A stretch of 64,000 nt of DNA from Rhodococcus antarcticus (lineage in GTDB: Bacteria; Actinomycetota; Actinomycetes; Mycobacteriales; Mycobacteriaceae): contig NZ_CP110615.1 in the NCBI RefSeq assembly GCF_026153295.1, positions 2,666,001 to 2,730,000 of the forward strand. The letters run 5' to 3'. Below the pieces are notes generated by a model. That model made no database searches and was not told where the DNA came from. It worked only from the letters and a program-made list of their open reading frames with translations. This document shows, piece after piece, positions 18,212-26,435 of the stretch. Every line of letters starts with the position of its first letter. Within the stretch, counting starts at the first letter, position 1. Made by a program: the position numbers and the translations under genes.

Positions 18212-19936
18212 TCAGCGCAGCTCGGGGAAGTCGTCGTCGCGGTACTCGGTGGCGGGCAGTGCGGCCGGGTCGGCGTGCAGCTCGTCCTCGCGCCCGCGCA
18301 GCTCTACCCGCCGGATCTTGCCGCTGATCGTCTTGGGCAGGTCCATGAACTCCAGGCGTCGGATCCGCTTGTAGGGGGCCAGGTTCTCCCGGGCGTGCTG
18401 CAGCACGGCCAGCGCGGTCTCCCGGTTCGGCTCGTGCCCGGCGGCCAGCACCACGTAGGCCTTGGGCACCGCCAGGCGCAGCGGGTCCGGCGAGGGCACC
18501 ACCGCGGCCTCGGCCACCGCGGGGTGCTCGATGAGCACGCTCTCCAGCTCGAACGGCGAGATCCGGTAGTCGCTGGCCTTGAACACGTCGTCCGCGCGGC
18601 CCACGTAGGTGATATAGCCGTCGGCATCGCGCGAACCCACGTCCCCGGTGCGGTAGTACCCGTCGCGCATGACGACGGCCGTCTTCTCCGCGTCCCCGTG
18701 GTAGCCGACCATCAGCCCGACCGGGCGCGGGTCCAGCGACAGGCTGATCTCGCCCTCCTGCGTCGGTTCCCCGCTGACCGGGTCGAGCAGCACCACGTCG
18801 AACCCGGGCAGCGGACGGCCCATGGAACCCTCCTTGAGCGGCTGTCCGGGTGTGTTCGCGATCTGCACCGAGGACTCCGTCTGGCCGAACCCGTCGCGGA
18901 TGGTGAGCCCCCAGGCCGCACGAACCTGGGCGATGACCTCGGGGTTCAGCGGCTCGCCGGCCCCGACCAGCTCGCGCAGCGGTACCTGCACCCGGCCGAG
19001 GTCAGCCTGGATGAGCATCCGCCACACCGTCGGTGGCGCGCAGAACGTCGTCGCTCCGCACCGGACGATCTCGTCGACGAGGCGGTCGGCGTCGAAGCGG
19101 GCGTAGTTGACGATGAGCACGCAGGCCTCGGCGATCCACGGCGCGAAGACGTTGCTCCACGCGTGCTTGGCCCAGCCGGGCGAGGCGACGTTGAGGTGCA
19201 CGTCGCCGGGCTGCAGGCCGATCCAGTACATCGTGGACAGGTGGCCCACCGGGTAGCTGGTGTGGGTGTGCTCCACGAGCTTGGGCTTGGCCGTGGTGCC
19301 GGAGGTGAAGTACAGCAGCAGGGTGTCCTCGCCCCGGGTGACGCCGTCCACGGTGAAGTCGGTGGAGGCGGACGCGCTGTCGCCGTGGCGCAGCCACCCC
19401 TCGACAGGCTCGCCGACCGCGATCCGGGTGTAGGACCCCGGCACGTCGTCGAACTTGACGGCGTCCTCGCTGCGCACCACCACGTGCCTCGCACCGCCGC
19501 GCTCCACCCGGTCGCGGAGGTCGGCCGGGCCCATCATCGTGGTGGTGGGGATGAGCACGGCGCCGAGCTTCATCACCGCGAGGATGGTGTCCCACAGCTC
19601 CACCTGGTTGGCGAGCATGAGGATGACCCGGTCGCCGCGGCCGACGCCCTGGCTGCGCAGCCACACCGCCACCCGGTTGCTGCGCTCGCTCATGTCGGCG
19701 TAGGTGTACTTGGCCTCGGAGCCGTCCTCCTCGACGATCCACAGGGCCAGTCGAGCGCCGCGCTCGGGGTCCGCCCCCACGGCGTCGATGTGCTCCAGCG
19801 CCCAGTTGAACTCCGCCAGCCGGGGCCAGGTGAACCCGGCCTGCGCCGCGTCGAGGTCGGTGCGGTTGGCCTGCAGGGCGTCGCGGGTGGCCAGGTACTC
19901 GCGGTAGGCGGGGCTCGGGGCAGCAGCGGTGGTCAC
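18212..19936 (-). CDS. medium-chain-type acyl-CoA synthetase (AMP-forming)
   Basis: An ANL ligase resembling acetyl-CoA/medium-chain (ACSM) acyl-CoA synthetases: P-loop 'YFTSGTTAKPKLVEHTH', 'PGWAKHAWSNVFAPW', adenine motif 'DGFGQTESS', 'YRTGDVG', hinge 'GRADDVFKASDYRISPFELE' and catalytic Lys in 'LPKTISGKIRR'. Length 574 residues is normal. GTG 19936 overlaps the stop of the GAF regulator by four bases (GTGA) and has a GAGGA eight to nine bases upstream, so the two are coupled. The neighbours (GAF regulator, P450, FMO) suggest a role in activating an acid formed during oxidative breakdown of a small organic compound; the actual substrate is unknown. Confidence 0.87.
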   Translation of the reverse strand: MTTAAAPSPAYREYLATRDALQANRTDLDAAQAGFTWPRLAEFNWALEHIDAVGADPERGARLALWIVEEDGSEAKYTYADMSERSNRVAVWLRSQGVGRGDRVILMLANQVELWDTILAVMKLGAVLIPTTTMMGPADLRDRVERGGARHVVVRSEDAVKFDDVPGSYTRIAVGEPVEGWLRHGDSASASTDFTVDGVTRGEDTLLLYFTSGTTAKPKLVEHTHTSYPVGHLSTMYWIGLQPGDVHLNVASPGWAKHAWSNVFAPWIAEACVLIVNYARFDADRLVDEIVRCGATTFCAPPTVWRMLIQADLGRVQVPLRELVGAGEPLNPEVIAQVRAAWGLTIRDGFGQTESSVQIANTPGQPLKEGSMGRPLPGFDVVLLDPVSGEPTQEGEISLSLDPRPVGLMVGYHGDAEKTAVVMRDGYYRTGDVGSRDADGYITYVGRADDVFKASDYRISPFELESVLIEHPAVAEAAVVPSPDPLRLAVPKAYVVLAAGHEPNRETALAVLQHARENLAPYKRIRRLEFMDLPKTISGKIRRVELRGREDELHADPAALPATEYRDDDFPELR

Positions 19937-21198
19937 GGTGTGGGTCCTCGTCCGTCGGTGGTCAGCGCCCGGAGCCCGGGAGCGGTGCAGGTGCGCAGGA
20001 ACGCGCTGGTGGACAGGTCCGGCAGGTCGACCCCGACCTCGGGGGCGATGCGGTAGGGCTTCGTGGCGAGCACGCCGCCGAGGGTGCGCCGCAGCCGGGA
20101 GACCTCGGCGCGCACGGCCACCAGGTGGGCGCGGTCGCCGTGCAGGGCGGTGCTCAGCGCTGCGGCGTCCAGTCCGTCAGGTCCGGCCAGGCACAGCAGC
20201 AGGAGCAGCTCGGCGTGCCGCGTGGTCAGCGGGTGCCGCCAGGTGGTGGCCCCGTGCACCACCGCCTCCGGCCGCACGCCGAGCTCCAGGCGCAGCCGCA
20301 GCGGCGCCGGGCTGGCCCCGCCGCGCAGCAACCAGCCCCCGTCCAGCGGCTCGGGGACGCACAGCCCCACCCCGGGCACGGCCAGCGGCCGTCCGGCGGC
20401 GGGCACCGCCACGCGCTCCCGGGTGGACAGCCCGCTGACCCCGGCCACCCAGCCGTGCTCGTCGACGACCATGGCGGGTCCAGCCACCGACGCGAGCACC
20501 GGGGCCGCGACCGAGCGGAGCCGGTCCAGCCGTGTCTCGTGCTGGCGCCAGAGGGTGGCCTCGGCCAGGCGGACGGCCGTGCACACCAGCGCGATGGTCG
20601 TGGGGTGGACGGTCAGCGCGGGGCCGGAGAGGTCGACCACGCCGAGCAGCTCCCCGGTGCGCGGGTCGTGCACCGGGCACGCGGTGCACGTCCAGCCGTG
20701 GTGGGTGGGGGCGTAGTGCTCGGCGGAGAACAGCTGCACGGGGGTGCCCTCGACGAGCGCCGTGCCGATGGCGTTGGTGCCGACCGTGCGCTCCGACCAG
20801 TCCGCACCCTCGGCGAAGCCCAGCACGTCCGCACCCCGCAGCACCGAGGACGAGCCCTCGCGCCACAGCAGCAGCCCCTCGGCGTCGGTCACGACCATGA
20901 TCAGCCGGGCCTCCTCGGCGATCGAGGCCAGGCTCGTGCGGAGCTCGTCGACCACCGTGCGCAGGGCGCTGCGGCGGCGGCGGCGCTCCACCTCGGCCGC
21001 GGCCACCGGTTCGACCGTGCCGCAGCGCGCGGGGTCAAGGCCGCTCGCCCGCACCCGGTTCCAGGAGCGGGCGACCAGCTCGCGCGGGCGCACCGGCGGG
21101 ACCGAGCCCGCGAGCACCGCGCCGTGCACGGCCGCGAGCAGGCGTGCGTGCCGGCTCAGGTCCGTGCCCGCGGCGACCGCCGAGTGACCCTGCGCCAT
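19933..21198 (-). CDS. GAF-domain transcriptional regulator
   Basis: A 421-residue regulator with an AcoR-like N-terminal sensor arrangement: a short helical start ('VARSWNRVRASGLDP'), a GAF domain (about 85-225, 'RTVGTNAIGTALVEGTPVQ', 'WTCTACPVHDPRTGELLGV') and a C-terminal winged-helix region (about 330-410, 'TTRHAELLLLLCLAGPDGLD'). It lacks the sigma-54 AAA+ domain of true AcoR/NtrC proteins. ATG 21198 follows GAGGAG. It is transcribed ahead of and coupled to the acyl-CoA synthetase and divergent from the P450 (166-bp gap). Regulators of this build often sit beside alcohol, aldehyde or ketone catabolism genes, so it probably senses a substrate of this cluster. Confidence 0.8.
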   Translation of the reverse strand: MAQGHSAVAAGTDLSRHARLLAAVHGAVLAGSVPPVRPRELVARSWNRVRASGLDPARCGTVEPVAAAEVERRRRRSALRTVVDELRTSLASIAEEARLIMVVTDAEGLLLWREGSSSVLRGADVLGFAEGADWSERTVGTNAIGTALVEGTPVQLFSAEHYAPTHHGWTCTACPVHDPRTGELLGVVDLSGPALTVHPTTIALVCTAVRLAEATLWRQHETRLDRLRSVAAPVLASVAGPAMVVDEHGWVAGVSGLSTRERVAVPAAGRPLAVPGVGLCVPEPLDGGWLLRGGASPAPLRLRLELGVRPEAVVHGATTWRHPLTTRHAELLLLLCLAGPDGLDAAALSTALHGDRAHLVAVRAEVSRLRRTLGGVLATKPYRIAPEVGVDLPDLSTSAFLRTCTAPGLRALTTDGRGPTP

Positions 21199-21364
21199 TC
21201 CACCGCTCCTCGCCGTCGAGATGATCGACTGTAGCGGGCTCGCTGTGACCGCGGACACGGCGTTGCACCCGGGCGACGCCGGCGGGGAACGACCGACGCG
21301 GGGACCGGCCGGGGTGCCCAGCACGACGGCCGGGCAGTCCCCGGGTGGCTGCGAAGATGCTCCG

Positions 21365-22558
21365 GTGACCACGCCGCTGTTCGACGTCGCCGACCCCGCC
21401 TTCCTCGCCGACCCGTACCCGGCGTTCGCCGCCGCGAGGGCGACCGGCGAGCTCCAGTGGCACGACGGCTTCCGGCAGAAGGTGGCGCTCAGCCACGCCG
21501 CCTGCTCGGCCGTGCTCCGGGACAAGGGCATGGGCCGGCTGTGGAGCGACCGCGAGCCGGCCGAGGAGTTCCCCGCGTTCAACCTGCTGCACCGGAACTC
21601 GCTGCTGGAGTCCGAGCCGCCCACCCACACGCGGCTGCGGCGGCTGGTGGCCGGGGCGTTCGGCCGCGGGCACGTGGAGCGGCTGCGACCGGTGGTGCAG
21701 GCGCTGGCCCAGCGGCTGGTCGACGAGCTGGCCGAGCCGCTGCGCGACGGTGCGGAGGCCGACCTGCTGGAGACCGTGGCCGCCCCGCTGCCGGTGGAGG
21801 TCATCGCGGAGCTGCTCGGGGTTCCGGCGCCGGTGCGGCCGGCGCTGCGCGGGTGGTCCAACGCGATCGTGCGGCTGTACGAGCCCGACCCGCCCCTGGC
21901 ACAGCAGGTCGCGGCCGAGCGGGCAGCGGCGGACTTCGTCACGGCCATGCGCGAGCTGGTCGCCGCTCGGCGCACCGAGCCCGGGGACGACCTGGTCAGC
22001 GACATGATCGCCGCCCAGGCCGACGGCGACGGGCGGCTGTCGGACGACGAGCTCGTGGCCACCTGCGCGCTGCTGCTCATGGCCGGGCACGAGGCCACGG
22101 TGAACGGGGTGGGCAACGGGGTGCTGGCCCTGCTGCAGCACCCCGACCAGTGGGCGCGGATCGTGGCCGGGGCGGACCTGGCGCGGGCCGCGGAGGAGCT
22201 GCTGCGCTACGACTCCCCGCTGCAGCTGTTCGAGCGCACCGCCACCCGGGACGTGGTGGTCGCGGGGGTGGCGGTGGCGCGGGGCGAGACCGTGGCGGCG
22301 CTGCTGGGGGCGGCCGGCCGCGACCCCGCGGTGTTCTCCGACCCGGACGCGCTCGACGTGGGCCGCTCCCCGAACCCGCACCTCGGCTTCGGCGTGGGGC
22401 TGCACTACTGCCTGGGTGCCCCGCTGGCCCGGATCGAGCTGCAGGCAGTGCTGGGCGCGCTCGCCGTGCGGCTGCCGGGGATGGAGCTGGCGCAGCTCCC
22501 GCAGCGGCGCCCGGAGTTCGTGATCCGGGGGCTGCAGGAGCTGCGCCTGCGCCTGTGA
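21365..22558 (+). CDS. cytochrome P450
   Basis: A soluble bacterial P450 monooxygenase of 397 residues. Visible motifs are the I-helix 'LLMAGHEATVNG', the ExxR pair 'EELLRYDSP' and the heme ligand loop 'FGVGLHYCLGAPLARIE' with the axial Cys. GTG 21365 is taken as start because family N-termini begin with similar 'FDVADPAFLADPYP'; there is no Shine-Dalgarno, but GAAGAT lies six bases upstream, consistent with leaderless expression. No ferredoxin or ferredoxin reductase gene is adjacent; a reductase-like flavoprotein lies far off at 62660. The substrate is unknown; its CYP family cannot be assigned by eye. Confidence 0.93.
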   Translation: MTTPLFDVADPAFLADPYPAFAAARATGELQWHDGFRQKVALSHAACSAVLRDKGMGRLWSDREPAEEFPAFNLLHRNSLLESEPPTHTRLRRLVAGAFGRGHVERLRPVVQALAQRLVDELAEPLRDGAEADLLETVAAPLPVEVIAELLGVPAPVRPALRGWSNAIVRLYEPDPPLAQQVAAERAAADFVTAMRELVAARRTEPGDDLVSDMIAAQADGDGRLSDDELVATCALLLMAGHEATVNGVGNGVLALLQHPDQWARIVAGADLARAAEELLRYDSPLQLFERTATRDVVVAGVAVARGETVAALLGAAGRDPAVFSDPDALDVGRSPNPHLGFGVGLHYCLGAPLARIELQAVLGALAVRLPGMELAQLPQRRPEFVIRGLQELRLRL

Positions 22559-22560
22559 AC

Positions 22561-22588
22561 GATTTCTCGCCTCCTGGGTCGAGAAATC
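22561..22588 (+). terminator. bidirectional hairpin between P450 and FMO genes
   Basis: GATTTCTCG and CGAGAAATC form a perfect 9-bp stem with a 10-nt loop, starting two bases after the P450 stop and overlapping the stop codon of the convergent FMO gene (TCA 22587-22589). There is no U tract. The same block is one copy of the interspersed repeat also found at 25195 and 60007. Confidence 0.55.
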
Positions 22589-22596
22589 ACGCCCGG
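22561..22596 (-). repeat. interspersed repeat, copy C
   Basis: This 36-bp copy matches the copy at 60007-60050 with three mismatches over its 31 right-hand bases. It differs from the other two copies in having self-complementary ends. It contains the FMO stop codon at the same position at which the 60-kb copy contains the Clp stop codon. Confidence 0.75.
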
Positions 22597-24413
22597 TGGT
22601 GCACCTCCTGCAGGCCGAACACGGGCGTCGGGATGCCCTCGGCCCGGGCCTTGAGCTGCAGGGCCAGGTAGAGCGAGTAGTGCCGCGACTGGTGCAGGTT
22701 GCCGCCGTGCATCCAGAGGTGCTCGACCTGGGTGGGCTTCCACATGTTGCGCTGCTCGCCCTCCCACGGCCCGGGGTCCTTGGTCGTCTCCGAGCCCAGA
22801 CCCCACACCTTGCCGAGCCGGTCGGCCGTCTCCTCGTCGATGAGGTCCGCGGCCCAGCCGTTCATGGAGCCGTAGCCGGTGGCGTAGACGACGAGGTCCG
22901 CCGGCAGCTCGGTGCCGTCGGCCAGCACCACCGACGACTCCGTCAGGTGGTCGACCTGGCCGTGCGCCAGGTGCACGCTGCCGTCCGCGACGAGCTCCGC
23001 GCTGCCGACGTCGATGTAGTAGCCCGAGCCGCGGCGCAGGTACTTCATGAACAGCCCGCTGCCGTCGTCGCCCCAGTCGTGGTCGAAGCCCGCGGCCTCG
23101 AGCCGGTCGTAGAAGTCCTGGTCGCGCTCCCGGATCGCGTCGTACACCGGGATCTGGAACTCGTGCATGATCCGGTACGGGTGCGAGGCGAACGTGAGGT
23201 CCGCCTTCTCCGTGGTCATCCCCGCCTCCAGCGCGCGCTCGGAGTACAGGTCGCCCAGGCCGAGGTCCATCAGCGAGGCCGACTTCACGATGTGGGTGCT
23301 GGAGCGCTGCACCATGGTGACGTCGACGCCCTTCTCCCACAGCGCCCCGCAGATGTCGAAGGCGCTGTTGTTGGAGCCGATGACCACGGCGCGCTTGCCC
23401 GCGTAGCCGTCCGGGCCGGGGTGCGCGCTCGAGTGGTGCTGGTCGCCGGCGAAGACGTCGCGGCCGGGGTAGTCCGGCACGAGCGGCTTGCCCGACATGC
23501 CGGTGGCGAGCACCAGGTGGGTCGGGCGCAGCACCACGGCCTTTCCGTCGCGCTCGACCTCGACGACCCAGGTCTGGGTGGCCTCGTCGTAGCGCGCGCT
23601 GGTCGCCCGGGTCGAGCTCCAGTAGTTCAACTCCATGATCTTGGTGTAGCTCTCGAGCCAGTCGGCGATCTTGTCCTTGGGCGAGAACACCGGCCAGGTG
23701 CGGGGGAAGTCGAGGTAGGGTAGGTGGTCGTACCAGACCGGGTCGTGCAGGCAGAGGCTCTTGTAGCGGCTGCGCCACTGGTCCCCGGGGTTCGGGTGCT
23801 TGTCGATGACGATGGTGGGCACGTCGAGGTGGCGCAGCCGGGCCGCGAGGGCGATCCCGCCCTGCCCGCCGCCGACGACCAGCACGTACGGCTGGGTGGT
23901 GTACCCGAGCTCGGCCGCCTCCTGCTCGCGCTTCTCCGCCCAGCTCAGCCGGTCGCGGTCGGCCCCGTGCTCGGCCCCCATCGGCCGCTCGGTGCCCTTG
24001 CGCTCCTCGTGGCCCTTCAGCTCGTACAGCGTGGTGAGCAGGGTCCACGCACGCTGTTCGCCGTCCTCCTCCTTCAGGCGCAGCAGGCCCTTGCCCCGGC
24101 CCACGGCGGTCTCGAAGCCGATCCAGGCGGTGGTGACGCCGCCGTCCTCGGCCGCGGGCTCCAGGGTGCGGAAGCCGGTGGCCGCGGTGTCGGCCGCCCG
24201 GGCGGAGACCAGGTCGGCCACCTGCTCGCGGCCCTCGACGGTCTTCAGGTTCCAGGTGAAGGCCACCAGGTCTCGCCAGTAGCAGTCGGTGGTGAACAGC
24301 GCGGTGACCTCACCCGCGGCCAGACCGGCCTCGAAGGCGCCGAGCCACTGGTCCACCCGGGCCTGGGCGGGATCGGCGGCCACGTCGGCGGGGCGGTCGA
24401 GGGTCTGGCTCAT
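22587..24413 (-). CDS. flavin-containing monooxygenase with N-terminal NTF2-like domain
   Basis: A 608-residue flavoprotein. Residues about 15-135 form an NTF2/SnoaL-like domain; residues 177-195 carry the FAD Rossmann motif 'VLVVGGGQGGIALAARL'; 'YPGRDVFAGDQHHSSAH' matches the FMO/BVMO linker; 'AVVIGSNNSAFDICG' (about 342-356) is the NADPH-binding loop with an unusual SNNSA in place of GxGxxA/G. 'VVYATGYGSM' closes the FAD domain. ATG 24413 has an excellent AGGAGG at five bases. It is convergent with the P450 and probably part of the same oxidative pathway. Whether it hydroxylates nitrogen or sulphur, or performs Baeyer-Villiger oxidation, is not decided by the sequence. Confidence 0.88.
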   Translation of the reverse strand: MSQTLDRPADVAADPAQARVDQWLGAFEAGLAAGEVTALFTTDCYWRDLVAFTWNLKTVEGREQVADLVSARAADTAATGFRTLEPAAEDGGVTTAWIGFETAVGRGKGLLRLKEEDGEQRAWTLLTTLYELKGHEERKGTERPMGAEHGADRDRLSWAEKREQEAAELGYTTQPYVLVVGGGQGGIALAARLRHLDVPTIVIDKHPNPGDQWRSRYKSLCLHDPVWYDHLPYLDFPRTWPVFSPKDKIADWLESYTKIMELNYWSSTRATSARYDEATQTWVVEVERDGKAVVLRPTHLVLATGMSGKPLVPDYPGRDVFAGDQHHSSAHPGPDGYAGKRAVVIGSNNSAFDICGALWEKGVDVTMVQRSSTHIVKSASLMDLGLGDLYSERALEAGMTTEKADLTFASHPYRIMHEFQIPVYDAIRERDQDFYDRLEAAGFDHDWGDDGSGLFMKYLRRGSGYYIDVGSAELVADGSVHLAHGQVDHLTESSVVLADGTELPADLVVYATGYGSMNGWAADLIDEETADRLGKVWGLGSETTKDPGPWEGEQRNMWKPTQVEHLWMHGGNLHQSRHYSLYLALQLKARAEGIPTPVFGLQEVHHRA

Positions 24414-24431
24414 GGTGCCTCCTGGGGGTGC

Positions 24432-24453
24432 CACTGTGCTCCCGGTCACAGTG
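24432..24453 (-). promoter_or_regulatory. inverted repeat operator candidate upstream of FMO gene
   Basis: CACTGTG (24432-24438) and CACAGTG (24447-24453) form a perfect 7-bp dyad with an 8-bp spacer, 19 bp upstream of the FMO start codon. The spacing suits a dimeric repressor or activator. Two direct copies of GGTTGCAGC follow at 24479-24487 and 24489-24497. Which regulator binds is unknown; the GAF protein is the nearest candidate. Confidence 0.45.
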
Positions 24454-24508
24454 CGCCCGCTGGTGGCCCTCGCGCCAGGGTTGCAGCCGGTTGCAGCGCG
24501 CCGGGACG

Positions 24509-25113
24509 TCAGCGCCGCTGGGCCCGGCGCACCGCGCCGCCGACGGTGAGCCCGATGCAGATGAGCAGCACGAGCCCGGAGACCAGCCCCGTGGCCACCC
24601 ACGTCGCGGCCGAGCGCACGACGGCCCCGACGTGGCCGCCGGGCCGATCCCCACCTGTGTGACGGCGGTGCCCGGCCCCGTGGCGTCCAGGGTGTGGCTG
24701 CCCCCGACCGTGACGGTCGACGAGTGCACGGCGACGGCGTCGAGCGTGCTGGTGCCGACGATGGTCGCGGCACCCGGCTCGCGCAGGTCGACGGCACCGG
24801 CCGGCCCGATCAGGACCACGTCCGGACCGGTGCACGGCACCGCGCGCAGCCCGCCTGGTGTGTCCGCCCCACCCGTCGTCGAGCGCGCACCGGTCCCGCC
24901 GGTGACCAGGCCCTGGCCCAGCGCCAGCACGAGGTGCTCCCCCGGCTCGGGCGAGTCGGTGGTCCGGCCCGGCACGTCGACCTCGGCGACGAGCTGACCG
25001 CGGACGTCGAGGGCGTTCGACACCGCGCCGACGGTGCCGCGCACGCCCAGCACGAGGGGGACGGCGAGTCCGACCACCGCCAGCACGGCCAGCACGATCC
25101 CGGTGACGAGCAT
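24509..25113 (-). pseudogene. frameshifted two-TM membrane protein
   Basis: From ATG 25113 one frame gives a clear N-terminal membrane segment ('[19 protein letters not shown]') followed by about 130 residues of Gly/Thr-rich extracytoplasmic sequence. Near 24640-24660 this frame degenerates while another frame takes over and gives a second membrane segment ('WVATGLVSGLVLLICIGLTV') and a basic end 'RRAQRR' before TGA at 24509. The total of 605 nt is not divisible by three. A single-base shift, real or a sequencing error in the CCCCGG-rich stretch, is the simplest reading. An intact protein would have about 201 residues. I do not recognise the family. Confidence 0.6.
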
Positions 25114-25194
25114 GCGGATCGGCCGTCGGCCCGCGGGCGGTGGGGCGGGTAGCCGTACGTCCTGGGGAGCAGCCTGGAGGATCGGCTGCGCGGG

Positions 25195-25238
25195 TGTGCA
25201 GGAAACCTCGCCGCCTGGCTCCAGAAATCACGCACGGG
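25195..25238 (-). repeat. interspersed repeat, copy B
   Basis: A 44-bp element 16 bp upstream of purT that matches the copy at 60007-60050 at 40 of 44 positions. Unlike the other copies it does not contain the stop codon of a recognised gene. Confidence 0.85.
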
Positions 25239-25253
25239 GCAGAATGCCCACCC

Positions 25254-26435
25254 ATGGTCACCATCGGAACGCCGCTGTCGGAGAACGCCACCCGGGTGAT
25301 GCTGCTGGGCTCCGGCGAGCTGGCCAAGGAGGTGCTGATCGCGCTGCAGCGCCTGGGCGTCGAGACCATCGCCGTGGACCGCTACGCCGACGCACCCGGG
25401 CACCAGGTCGCCCACCACGCCCGCACGATCACCATGAGCGACCCGGCCGCCCTCCGCGCCCTGATCGAGGCCGAGAAGCCCGACGTGGTGGTCCCCGAGA
25501 TTGAGGCCATCGCCACCCCGACCCTGGTGGAGCTGGAGGCCGAAGGTGTCCGCGTGGTGCCCACCGCCCGGGCGGCCCGGCTCACCATGGACCGCGAGGG
25601 GATCCGTCGCCTGGCCGCGGAGACCCTGGGGCTGCCGACGAGTGGCTACGAGTTCTGCGACTCCCTCGACGAGCTGCGCGACGCCGCGGGTCGGATCGGC
25701 TTCCCGTGCGTGGTGAAGCCGGTGGTGTCGAGCTCGGGCAAGGGCCAGTCCACGCTGCGCAGCGACGAGGACGTGGAGACCGCGTGGAGCTACGCCATGG
25801 CCGGCGGCCGCGTGACCGGCACCCGGGTCATCGTCGAGGGCTTCGTCGACTTCGACTACGAGATCACGCTGCTGACCGTGCGCGCCGCCGACGGCACCCA
25901 CTTCTGCGAGCCCATCGGGCACCGCCAGGAGCGCGGCGACTACGTGGAGAGCTGGCAGCCCCAGCGGATGAGCGACGCCGCCCTGGAGCGCGCCCAGCAC
26001 ATCGCCCGCACCGTCACCGACGACCTCGGCGGCCGCGGCATCTTCGGGGTGGAGCTGTTCGTGCGGGGCGACGACGTCTGGTTCAGCGAGGTCAGCCCGC
26101 GACCGCACGACACCGGCCTGGTCACGATCAGCACCCAGCACCAGAACGAGTTCGAGCTGCACGCCCGCGCGCTGTTGGGCCTGCCGGTGGACACCTCGCT
26201 GCACAGTCCCGGGGCGTCCGCGGTCATCTACGGCGGGGTCGAGGCCACCGGGATCGTGTTCGACGGGGTCGACGAGGCCCTGGCGCTGCCCGGGGTGGAC
26301 CTGCGGCTGTTCGGCAAGCCGGAGAGCTTCACCCGGCGGCGGATGGGCGTGGCCCTGGCCCGCGCTGCCGACACCGACTCCGCCCGCTCCACGGCCACCC
26401 GGGCCGCCGCGCTCGTGCGTCCGCGGGCCGTCTGA
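25254..26435 (+). CDS. purT: formate-dependent phosphoribosylglycinamide formyltransferase
   Basis: PurT uses formate and ATP to formylate GAR in step three of purine synthesis, bypassing 10-formyl-THF. It is an ATP-grasp enzyme of 393 residues, almost the length of the E. coli enzyme (392). Motifs: N-terminal '[13 protein letters not shown]', 'SSSGKGQS' glycine loop, '[19 protein letters not shown]' and '[15 protein letters not shown]'. ATG 25254 is used; CAGAAT lies eight bases upstream and no ribosome binding site is visible, suggesting leaderless expression. Its stop is followed immediately by the GTG of the methyltransferase gene. Whether a folate-dependent PurN also exists cannot be seen here. 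Confidence 0.97.
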   Translation: MVTIGTPLSENATRVMLLGSGELAKEVLIALQRLGVETIAVDRYADAPGHQVAHHARTITMSDPAALRALIEAEKPDVVVPEIEAIATPTLVELEAEGVRVVPTARAARLTMDREGIRRLAAETLGLPTSGYEFCDSLDELRDAAGRIGFPCVVKPVVSSSGKGQSTLRSDEDVETAWSYAMAGGRVTGTRVIVEGFVDFDYEITLLTVRAADGTHFCEPIGHRQERGDYVESWQPQRMSDAALERAQHIARTVTDDLGGRGIFGVELFVRGDDVWFSEVSPRPHDTGLVTISTQHQNEFELHARALLGLPVDTSLHSPGASAVIYGGVEATGIVFDGVDEALALPGVDLRLFGKPESFTRRRMGVALARAADTDSARSTATRAAALVRPRAV

